Notes under the pieces: model-generated
What the model saw: only the letters and a program-made list of their open reading frames with translations
What the model was told of the DNA's origin: nothing
Databases searched by the model: none
Translations under genes and position numbers: made by a program
Shown here: positions 11,662 through 20,704 of the stretch, one piece after another
Layout: each line of letters begins with the position of its first letter
Numbering within the stretch: the first letter of the stretch is position 1
Origin: Lichtheimia corymbifera B2541
Taxonomy: Eukaryota > Mucoromycota > Mucoromycetes > Mucorales > Lichtheimiaceae
DNA: 64,000 bases
Assembly: GCA_000697475.1 (NCBI GenBank)
Contig: JNEU01001161.1
Span: 1 to 64,000, forward strand
Direction: 5' to 3'

Positions 11662-13738
11662 ATGGCGCGACAGGAATCGCTCGAAGACGAGCCATGGCTC
11701 ATCGTCGAGCCTGACCCTGGTACAAACGATCAAGAAGCGTTGTGCGATCTCGAGTAACTGAACTCTTTTTCTCAGGTTCCTTGTCGCAACTGTGCTCCAA
11801 CATGGGTGTCCAAGGCGTTCAAGTGGAACAGATATGCTCTTTGAGCCGGGGCATGCTTCACGATCTCAGGTACGACCTACTTAACTTTAACCGGGACGAC
11901 TCGGGGCACCGAGGTATAAAAAAAACACAACAATCATGCTGATGGATGATCCACCTTTTGTTATAGGCCAATTCACGGCATCACCTTATTATTGCATCAC
12001 AAGCCTGAAAGATCTCACAGAGACGATGGATCTACGACAACCCATGCTAACAACGTTTACTTTGCCAATCAGGTAAAATTCATGCAGCGAAAAACAAATC
12101 AGGAAATTGCACTAAAACAACTACCAACAAAAATAGGTGGTTCATGAAGCATACGCCATCTATGCATTGCTTAGCGTGTTGATGAATTGCAATGATGACA
12201 CGGTCGATTTGGGCTCGGAACTGATCAACTTGAAAGAATTTACTGATGATTTTCCGCCAATGGTAATGTTGGGGTGGATGGGGGAGTGAGATATGATGAC
12301 GGGAGAAAAGGGGATGTGAGTGAGTGTGTGTGAGTGAGTGTTTCTGGGGGGATCGTGATTTCTGATATGCATGTGCTTCTTTGAAAACCCTGAGGTTCTT
12401 TTTCTTATTCTCCTTTTCTTCGATCATCTAGCTCAAGGGGCTCAGTGTGACGAATAGCAAGATACTCAAGGATGCACATAATAGTGTTGCAAGGTAGATA
12501 CATGAATCATCCACCACACACATACACATACACATACACACAGAGCTCATTATCGTATGTATTCAGACGTCAACAAAGGCGGCTTACTCGCGGCGATGAC
12601 ATCTATCACTACATTACTTATATACCAGTGGATGGATACCTATGGGAATTGGATGGATTCAAAAGAGGACCTCTTCGATTAGGTAGGTTAAATGAATTTG
12701 GGGGTGGTGGCGACTTTATTCTTACACATGATTCTACCCTAGCATCCTGCACAGAGACAGGTTGGATTGATACGGCTCGCACCGAGTTACAACGCAAAAT
12801 TGAACTGTAAGTCTTTTTTCTTTCTGGGTCAGGCGGGCAAGGAACAAAAACGGGGGAAAATTCAGCGTATATTGTCTAGTGGATCGTAATATGCTTCTTT
12901 TCCCCCCAATATTATCAGCCATGTTATTCTGATCGTTGAGACAATGCGGTTTTTTCTTGTATATCCATGACACATATGTGCAGGTACCAGCGACAACAGA
13001 TACCCTTCACTATATGGTCCGTGGTTGAGGACAGACGACGTGTATATCAACGCCAATTAGCCGCCAAAGCGTATATGAAAAGAGCCATCGAACAACATCT
13101 CGAAGCACACGATCCAAGTTGGCGAGTTCCGTTACGTGCACAGCAATGGGAAGAGGAATACAGACATGCATTGGAAGCTGTAAGTAATGATCAAATCGTG
13201 GTTCAAAGGGAGAGAAAGAGAGGGAGAGAGAAAGAATGGGTGTGATTATGTACAAGAGTGTGCGTGTGTGTGTGCGAGTGGATAAATGTGGTTTAACAAC
13301 AAACTTACCAAAGGAAAGATGTAAGCGCGGAACAGACATATATCCCACCCTTGATACTTGGATGTTCGAGGCGTCAGCAGCAACACCAGCAATAACGACC
13401 GAATCTCACTTGTTGACAAGCAGTGACCTAGTTGATCTTCAAGCTCACATTGGCTCCAATACCCAAGGACGATCGTTGGAAGAAATAATGGATTTTTGGC
13501 TCCAAGTACAAGATGACTCTCTCAGGATTTACAAACAACTAGGAGAAGAATGCGAAAAGCAACAAAAGTATCAGGTGATTATTAGCAGTAAAAGAAAGGG
13601 ACCATCTTGGCTAATGGAAAACTTTTATAGGATGATGTGATTCGACGACAACATGACTATACGCCATTCATCAAAGCATATTTACAACGACTCTTGGTTC
13701 ATGGCCATCTGGAACGGATGATTGCTGATTTATCCTAG
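11662..13738 (+). CDS. UCH37/UCHL5-like protein lacking the catalytic cysteine
   Basis: Ten exons: 11662-11719, 11776-11869, 11967-12072, 12137-12262, 12432-12493, 12567-12682, 12743-12806, 12984-13179, about 13326-13574, 13631-13738, giving 392 residues; only the start of exon 9 is uncertain. It follows UCHL5/Uch2 throughout: [31 protein letters not shown], LNCxDDx[49 protein letters not shown], and a C-terminal ULD-like end [18 protein letters not shown]. The oxyanion Gln86, His163 and Asp178 are kept. The catalytic Cys (C88 in human UCHL5) is Tyr92 (codon TAC), within EAYAIYA instead of NACATQA. Family members remove ubiquitin at the proteasome (via Rpn13) or in INO80. This one is predicted to be inactive but may still bind ubiquitin or Rpn13. 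Confidence 0.9.
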
Positions 13739-14200
13739 AACCACATCATAGCTCCATTACACTCCAACATTCATCCTCATTATCTTCTTTCTTTTTTCTC
13801 AACACATTCTTTATGCAACCAAACCCACCCTCTACTTTCCTTCCCAGGTCTACGTTAATGCATGCATGGTCGTGGCAACAACTTTGTGCTGATTTGGTAC
13901 CCTTTTTCTCATTCTCGCACACACAACATTTCTCTCTCTCTCTCTCTTTAATGCTTGTTCTTTCTTCCCATCTTTCATTCTCTCTCATTCGCTTTATGTG
14001 TTGTCGTTCGTCAATATCTTCTCTTTTGCTGGGTCTCTTTTTTCTTTTTATGATGATCTCACGTCAATATTAGCATTAAAAAACAACATACGACTTGTAC
14101 ACAATCTCTGCTAGTAGTGTCATAGGGGTAGTAATCTAGCCATCATCATTCCTGGGCAATCGAGAGGGCAGTGTTTCCAGTGAGATGACTACTACGTCAT
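13739..14200. other. 3' intergenic stretch, CT-rich
   Basis: Space between the convergent UCH37-like and TMEM230-like genes. It contains pyrimidine runs (13925-14050) and no supported gene. Confidence 0.5.
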
Positions 14201-14739
14201 TTAATCCCAATCCGGAATCATGGTGAAATCGTATCCAGGATACTTGTAGTAAGCATAATAAGCCAAGTACAAATGATAAGCACCTATCATCCACATGTCA
14301 ATATCGCCCGTTTTTCCTCCTTCTTCATCGTTACATGCCTGGAATAAACATGACGCTACCGAGTACCAAAAATGGAATACCACGGCTCAACCAAATCTAA
14401 AAGGGGGGGTGGATGTGTTAGCGATATATCCAAAGGGACGACGGGGTTGTTCTAGAAGCCTCATAGATACCTCGGACGTAATATAGCCAACCTTGATAAG
14501 AGCACCCACAACGACTAAGACGGACCCCATGGTGAATAAAAGAGCTGCAAGCCCAATGGCTTTCCAAGGAACTATCATAGCGACGACAATTAAGCAACAC
14601 GGTGCTGCGTCATGGTTCATGGAGGTTGCCTACTCTTTGGTTCCGGTTCAGCAAATTGACCAGGTGTGAATCCTCGGTCTTCTTGTAATTCAAGGAACTG
14701 ACGTCTCTTGGACTTTTTTAGTGGATTGCGCATTCTCAT
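14201..14739 (-). CDS. TMEM230-family membrane protein
   Basis: Four exons: 14739-14634, 14571-14471, 14396-14339, 14283-14201, giving 115 residues. The first two introns are GT-AG. The third is best read as a GC-AG intron (exon end CCAG followed by GCATGT), because only this choice gives the family sequence FIPGAYHLYLAYYAYYKYPGYDF. The protein has a basic N-terminus (KKSKRRQF), a first membrane span from the conserved PWKAIGLAALLF, a second span from IWLSRGIPFLVLGSVMF, and the C-terminal tail YPGYDFTMIPDWD, all as in TMEM230. In animals this family acts in endosomal and secretory vesicle traffic; the role in fungi is not known. A second in-frame ATG lies two codons downstream of the chosen start. 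Confidence 0.85.
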
Positions 14740-15665
14740 TGGAAAAGAGAAATGGGTGTTATGCAGAATAGGCCGTATCGTTATGGGTTTTTGCGCGCGC
14801 GAGCCAATCAAGGACGAGCATGTGATACAACGATCACCAGTGTTCCCTGGTCAACATTTGCCCCAAAAGTCAGGATACTATAGTAGCTGGTAGTCATGGA
14901 TACTCAATATCGAAACGTGGTCCTTGTATAAAGAAAATCCAATCACATTTTACGCATCATCCATCGTGTACATATGCAGTAGTGGTCATGAGCAATTATT
15001 CTTTAATTATGGGGGTGCTTCAAATGCCATTTACTGCTTCTGAAACAACATTCGCCAGTGAAATGGCAAGTAAGGCTGTGCTAGGATAATCGTTCAAAAC
15101 ACAGTTAGACTGTTATAAAGTTTAATTGCTATTATCTGTTATTACCTCTTCTATGTAGTCGTGATAGATCATACACGTGCCTCGCTTAACAAATGAATGG
15201 AATTTTGTTGGAGAGATGGGTGATCTGAGGCGCAGTGTCAAAAGTGAGGCTTCATTTCCTGGATATGGTTAAGAAGCAAGGAGTTTTCAAGAATGAGAGT
15301 AACCGGTTGTTCCATGAAAGCAGGTTGTGATGGCTGGTCGTCGATCACCGCGAACCTTGTGTAGGTAGATCAAAAGAGTACATGATTGTACAAACATCCA
15401 ATTACGAGATACTGGATACTTGATTTGTACAATTTAACGCACGTGTATTTGCAAACGCAAGATCGACCGTTGCCTATTATACGTTCTGCATTTTAATTTT
15501 CTTCTTTCTTTGTGATTCTCCTTATAGCAGGATCAATGGCAGCTACTGGGGCAACCAAGTTTACTGCTGAGAAAAGTAACAAAGGTGCACACAGCCTCAT
15601 TTTTTTATTCATCCATAATCTCAATGGTACAGTTTGTATGAAAAGAAAGGAAATTCATTGAAACT
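14740..15665. other. Intergenic region upstream of defensin 1
   Basis: Just over 0.9 kb without a supported gene. It carries the shared defensin upstream element at 15225-15237. Confidence 0.5.
15225..15237 (+). promoter_or_regulatory. Defensin upstream element, copy at defensin 1
   Basis: CTGAGGCGCAGTG is the reverse complement of the core found upstream of the three minus-strand defensin genes (33875, 35668 and 38858), so it has the same orientation relative to its gene. Here it lies about 590 bp before the ATG rather than 273-290 bp. Confidence 0.5.
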
Positions 15666-15722
15666 TTGACGATCAATGAAAAAGCAGAAGCATCATCATA
15701 TCTACTATCGTGCCCCAAAAGA

Positions 15723-15730
15723 TATAAAAG
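15723..15730 (+). promoter_or_regulatory. TATA box of defensin 1
   Basis: TATAAAAG, 97 bp upstream of the ATG at 15827. Confidence 0.75.
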
Positions 15731-15826
15731 AGACACTCAAAGTTTTCTATCATCAAATCTATTCTCTCCAATTTCTCCAAGCCAAGCCAAGCCAATCCAA
15801 TCCTTCAAGTTCACAAGACAACAACC

Positions 15827-16042
15827 ATGTTCAAGAAGACCCTCGCTCTCATCTTTGCCATCTCCATGGTCCTTAATGCCTCTGCCTCCCCTGTCCTCAA
15901 CAAGCGCAGCTCCTGCCAACTCGGTAACCTTCTCCCCAGCGGTGGTGGTGGCAATGCTTTGTGCTCTGCTCACTGCGTTGAACTTGGAAACAAACACGGT
16001 GGCCACTGCAACAAGAACGATGTCTGTGTCTGCAACCATTAA
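15827..16042 (+). CDS. Secreted defensin-like peptide precursor 1
   Basis: Intronless gene for 71 residues. A signal peptide (MFKKTLALIFAISMVL to about residue 20) is followed by a short propeptide ending in the dibasic Kex2-type site NKR at 25-27. The mature peptide is about 44 residues. Its six cysteines, C30, C46, C50, C61, C67 and C69, give C-x15-C-x3-C-x10-C-x5-C-x-C, the CSalpha-beta defensin pattern of fungal (plectasin-like) and arthropod defensins, with the conserved GGxC before the last loop. Members of the family act on bacterial membranes or on cell-wall precursors; the target of this one is unknown. Three close paralogues lie on the minus strand at 33.4, 35.2 and 38.4 kb. Confidence 0.9.
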   Translation: MFKKTLALIFAISMVLNASASPVLNKRSSCQLGNLLPSGGGGNALCSAHCVELGNKHGGHCNKNDVCVCNH

Positions 16043-16640
16043 CCCATTCCAATCTTCCACCTTGTTGTTGTTGTATTATCAATCACTATCTTCGAATAAA
16101 TGTTGTTCGTCCTTTATCAATATAGAGATGATGATGAATTGGAGTTACAAAAGTAGGAGGGGGTGTCCAGGAAGAGAGATCTCTAAAAGCATGCTTGTCG
16201 CGAGTTGATCGGATGATGACAGTCGATACGTCAGCTTGCCTTGTTCATTCGTAGTTGATCCGGTCCAGCGTACGTGCTATCCAACACCACATGTTCAACC
16301 ATCCTTGAAAGAGAGAGGGCATGAAAGCAACGATGGCAGAATATCTTCAATGGTCATATTGATTTTGATGTGATCCAATGTTGTGTGTCACGCATGATTC
16401 GTATACGGATATATCGCAAGGATCGATCTTGCCAGATGATGAGCACTAACGGTGCATACATACACTATGAGTCAATCACCAATAAAAAGTACAAGTAGCA
16501 TGAACGTACTGGTCAAACACGTGATGAGTAATTACAGCCCTCGAGTAACAGCATAGCCTCTCATGTTGGTATGGCTGATAATCATCTTCAGATGCCCAAG
16601 CCGCTGCCAGAATGAACACGTTGACTGAATGGTCCACTCT
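16043..16640. other. Intergenic stretch
   Basis: No supported gene or repeat is seen between defensin 1 and the doubtful ORF on the minus strand. Confidence 0.45.
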
Positions 16641-17103
16641 TTAAATGTGAGCAGAGGAAGAAGCGAAGCAGAGAATGACTGACCCAAGTGAATGGAGGGT
16701 TGATGGCATTGCTGACATTGTATCGTGTATATTCTTCACGATGACTTGTTGGTTGTTGTAGTTATGATGATTGCAGATTGACCTGTGCTGTACTTCTTTT
16801 TGGGAGGTTTTGAAAGTGAAGAAGTCTCTTCTCCTTTTCTCGGGCGCTCCCATTCCGCTCTTTGGACAGCGTGGTACAAAATTCATGCACTCTGCGTCAT
16901 ATGGACCGTGACTCGATCGACCGTACCATGACATGATGCGTTGATAGAAAAGGAATGACACGTTTCGATACAGCGAACATCCGATCAGTACAGCATGCAG
17001 TATATCCCCTGGAACATTACTGTATGGTGTGGCCATTAGAGTTGAGGAGTCATCCGCTGCTGCTACTGCTACTACTTCATCAGCTGCTGTGCAAGATATG
17101 AGA
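16641..17103 (-). CDS. Doubtful hypothetical protein
   Basis: A minus-strand open frame of 131 codons from the ATG at 17036 extends further upstream in frame (to about 17087) to a possible splice acceptor after ttgcacag. The translation has a mixed composition and several cysteines but no motif I recognise. No TATA box or clear upstream exon could be fixed, though an open frame at 17374-17072 might contribute. It could be a chance frame. Confidence 0.2.
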
Positions 17104-17665
17104 TTAGTAGTTCTAAAGGACGATTTTCACCCTTCAAATATATCAATTCTACCATGAATTTGGCATATCGATAATCTGATTTCAAATGGAACATGACAAA
17201 GTGCATCAACTTATATGCAACTTTTGCGCCATTTGGCGTTCTTGCTTTTTGTTTGCGGAGGTTCATTGGGCACGACTCTCTTCCCCCACCACCTGCAATA
17301 GCCCCCAACCCCTGGAACAAGCAATCCTTTGGATGTTTAGGAATATTGACAAGTACCCAATGCACATGACACATTACAGAAAATTAGATATAGATGAAGG
17401 TTTACATTGTTCTGTTCTTTTCGCTAAGAGCGAGAGAGAAAGGGAGAGGAAAAGGGAAAAAAAGACGTACGCCAACATGATAGGGACTTTTGCATTCGAG
17501 AGTGATGCATGTTCTCCTCTTCTCTCTTGGAAGCCTTGTATAATATGTACGATGAGAAGAGATGAGTATACAGTAAACTTGTGTATATGTGGTGTATATA
17601 CGCCAAGCAGGGGTTGACTGAGGCGAGAGGGGGGTGATGGTGATCCAAAGCGAGCAGTGAAAATC

Positions 17666-17673
17666 TATAAAAG
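17666..17673 (+). promoter_or_regulatory. TATA box of divergent defensin-like gene
   Basis: TATAAAAG, 53 bp upstream of the ATG at 17726. It rules out the in-frame ATG at 17657, which lies upstream of the box. Confidence 0.75.
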
Positions 17674-17725
17674 AGCTCGAGTACTTTTCCTTCAATATCT
17701 CCACCATCCATATCAATTCATCAAA

Positions 17726-18010
17726 ATGCTCAAGAAAACTATCGCCCTTGCCTTTGCGCTTTCCATGATCATTGGTACCACCACTGCTATTACCGCTGAA
17801 CAGCAAGTCGAGTTGGATGCTACTTGCAAATATGCTGGAGACGGGATTAATGCCGATATTGCCTGTGCCGAAATCTGCAGGCGACAGGGCAATCCTGATG
17901 GTGGTAAATGCGATGCCGACAAGGTCTGCCAATGTATAACCAAGAAACAAGCACCCAAGTCTAAGAGCGATGCGGAGGCGAAACACGATAAAGATGACGA
18001 GCGAAACTAA
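17726..18010 (+). CDS. Divergent defensin-like secreted peptide with charged tail
   Basis: Intronless gene for 94 residues. The signal peptide MLKKTIALAFALSMIIG resembles that of the other defensins. The six cysteines C34, C47, C51, C62, C68 and C70 give C-x12-C-x3-C-x10-C-x5-C-x-C, again a CSalpha-beta pattern. It differs from the others in three ways: no dibasic Kex2 site lies between signal peptide and first cysteine, the loops are unrelated in sequence, and a strongly charged tail of about 24 residues rich in Lys, Asp and Glu follows the last cysteine. It could be a defensin with a C-terminal propeptide or a protein with a different role. Activity is unknown. Confidence 0.75.
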   Translation: MLKKTIALAFALSMIIGTTTAITAEQQVELDATCKYAGDGINADIACAEICRRQGNPDGGKCDADKVCQCITKKQAPKSKSDAEAKHDKDDERN

Positions 18011-18182
18011 ACATCCATGGCCTTCCTCCTCCCCTTTTTGTCAAAGTAATAAAGTTATATATCCCTCTTTCACTTTATATCCAGCCAAAAATGGTGAGCC
18101 TGCGTTGTTATACCATGTCTTGGGTTTTTCATGTTGGTTCGTATTTCTTCATATCTAGCCAAATTACGAAGGTTGCATCCTT

Positions 18183-19469
18183 TTATGTATCTTGTAATGA
18201 TGATGTATACTCTACATACAATAAGCCGTCATATACATCGGCCATATTATTGGCTTTGGATAAATCAAACTTTTTCGCTCGCTTGGATAGAGTAATGGTG
18301 GGGATGTGTATTCCAGATCGATAATGGCAAAGGTGGTGGTCATGTGACGAAGACGCAACAAGGTCTTCGACTTGAGATAAGAAATGGGCCCATACAGCAC
18401 GTGGATCATGCATTCTCGGGATATCCATTTGCAATAAACCAAGGACACCATAAACATAATCAGTTGGATCCATGCACCTTCGAGAAGATTGAGCAAACAT
18501 GAATAGCAGATCCAGGGGACTGCAATTGTTGTTATCCAACTTGGTCTTCACCATCACAGGGTGTCCGGTATCCACTGCTCTTGTACTCAATTCATTCCAC
18601 ATTTTGTGTAGCTGTGGCGTACCTCGAAACAAAGATACAATCTCATTTTCAGCATTAAAGGAATAAGCTAATTGCAAGAAGGGTTAGCTAGGGTGGATGA
18701 TATGACTTATATACCTACACATTTCATGAATCATGCGAGCCATTTCTTTAAGAGCAAAAAGATCTACAACGTGGTGTATCTCTCCTTCACCACTTTGCTC
18801 AGCCAGCATAAAACCCCATCCAGGAAGTACAACTTCTTGCCACGTCCATACACGGTTCCACCATTGACAATGGGACAAGGTTGATAAGGCGTCTAGCTCT
18901 GTTTGATAGATACGAGCAAACTCGATGACTTGTGTTGTAGCATGAGAATGACTGCCGAAAGCATAAGCGTCTCGAATACTGTTGATGGCATTCCACATTT
19001 TCTCGATGCATGGGTCGGATAATCTTTGAATGGTGTTTGGATGACAATCCAGCAGGATGATACAGCTGTTGCAATGAGCATAAATATCTCGCATGATGAC
19101 AAGAGGTGTATCCACGCGGGCACATAGGACATCAATCCACCAATAACTGTCAGGATGTGCTCTTAAGAGTGCTAGTAACGTGCTGCGTTTTTCGGGTCGC
19201 ATCGGGATTGGCTTGACAGGTCGGCCATTTTCGTGTATAAAGCTTCCCACGTCCCACATGTCTCCAGCATTTCCCCACACATGTGAAACGGCATAAAAAG
19301 CCAGTTCCCCTGTACTGCGTTGCATGAGACGTCGACGATGGTACAAGTTGGCATGCGGTCGGATAATAGTCATTGTATCATTCCCGTGTTTGGGTACATA
19401 TAATAGTCGGAAATCAGGATGGATGACAAGCTGTCTTTGTTGATGCTGGCTACTACTATTCGCATTCAT
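18183..19469 (-). CDS. HET (heterokaryon incompatibility) domain protein
   Basis: Two exons, 19469-18719 and 18667-18183, joined in phase 1 by a GT-AG intron of 51 nt, giving 411 residues. HET-domain landmarks in order are YAVSHVWG (59-66), WIDVLCA (111-117, usual form WIDALCINQ), the following IYAHCNSCIILL, WWNRVWTWQEV (203-213) and the distal DPTDYVYGVLGLL. The HET domain triggers cell death after non-self recognition in filamentous ascomycetes; in zygomycete fungi its role is not established. No NACHT, STAND or membrane segment is attached, so this is a stand-alone HET protein. The start at 19469 is the first ATG in the frame; the open frame continues upstream without an ATG to 19556. Confidence 0.8.
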
Positions 19470-20704
19470 TGTGATACTTGTACCTTCGCAAAAAAGGGCT
19501 GTCTTTTTAACAATGAAGCATCTCTTTTTCTTTCGTAGCTTATCCAAAAATGACAACTAGGAGGAAAAGATATTATCAGGCTCATTGAACGACTCATTAT
19601 GCTCTTTGTACCATTTGGTTGATGTTACGCCAAGGACAGTGAATGATAGTAGTAAAGAAAGAACCATTTGAACTCAAAAGCAGCGTTCTTTTAAAAGGAA
19701 ATAGCTGTACTACTTTACTGCATGCATAGGAACCGATCCATCATTGGTAAGCATCGAATGTATCTTTAGCATATACGGATTTTGTGTATGAAGAGTAGTA
19801 AATAAAAGGTGGATGCATCATTTATTCAACTCATTGAGGGCCATGTTATTGAGCAATATATAATGCATTTCAATCACAGTGTAGACTTTTCATTCTTTTC
19901 ATTGTCGTGAGAACACACCTCTTGCACGTCACTCCACTACATGTACTTTCTACCAATTGCGTTCCACAATGGCGACAGCAGAATGACCCACGGCAAAGGC
20001 ACCACACGAGCTCTCTTGACGACGGACCAAGATTACTTTGACAGTCAACGACAACGACACCATCGCATATGACACATGCCTCTATTCAGTCGAACCAAGG
20101 GTTGACATGGATACCGACCACGCTGATCAGCACGTACTTGTACGTTACTCTGGTCAAAAGCATCTATCGATCTACTGCAGCGAGTAACAAGGGGTTCATG
20201 TTCGGTTGCACTGGGAGAATGGATTCGTTAGCATAGACTAAAACACAACCCCCCGCCATTCGCCATATTCGAGACAGTTGCTAGGCAGCATTGCTTGGAT
20301 GCAGCAGTGATAGTTTCGAGATTACAGCATGATTCAACCTATCATCAATACCGATATCACCATCATCGCCAGTGTTTAATGCCCGTTTTACTATGCATAA
20401 GTGTCTCAAAAGAGCGGAGCATGGCAATACGCGATCGTCGACAAGAAGCAGCGACCTTCACAATATACATATCAACAATGACGAAGTCTATATCACACGA
20501 CAAGTATTGTCTTATTGATCAATGAAGGATAACAGCAGCCTATTCGAGAATGGGATCAAAGGTGCAACGATGGATCGTTTCCCTTTATTGCTTCCGAGAA
20601 ACCTGACCCATGTCAACAAGTGATACCGCGCATGGTTTTGCCACCTTCTTGTTTTTTATCCGCCACCCACGCTTTCTTCTTTTTCAATTGTACCATTATT
20701 CAAT
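19470..20704. other. Intergenic region between HET gene and first P450 fusion
   Basis: About 1.2 kb serving as the divergent promoter region. No supported gene is seen. Confidence 0.5.

Noticed and set aside
11338..11733. 131-codon minus-strand frame rich in Lys/Arg/Glu
   Set aside because: It is the complement of a CT-rich promoter tract; charged low complexity without motifs.
17072..17374. 100-codon minus-strand frame upstream of the doubtful ORF at 16641
   Set aside because: It might be an exon, but no donor or acceptor pair gives a convincing join, so it is only mentioned there.
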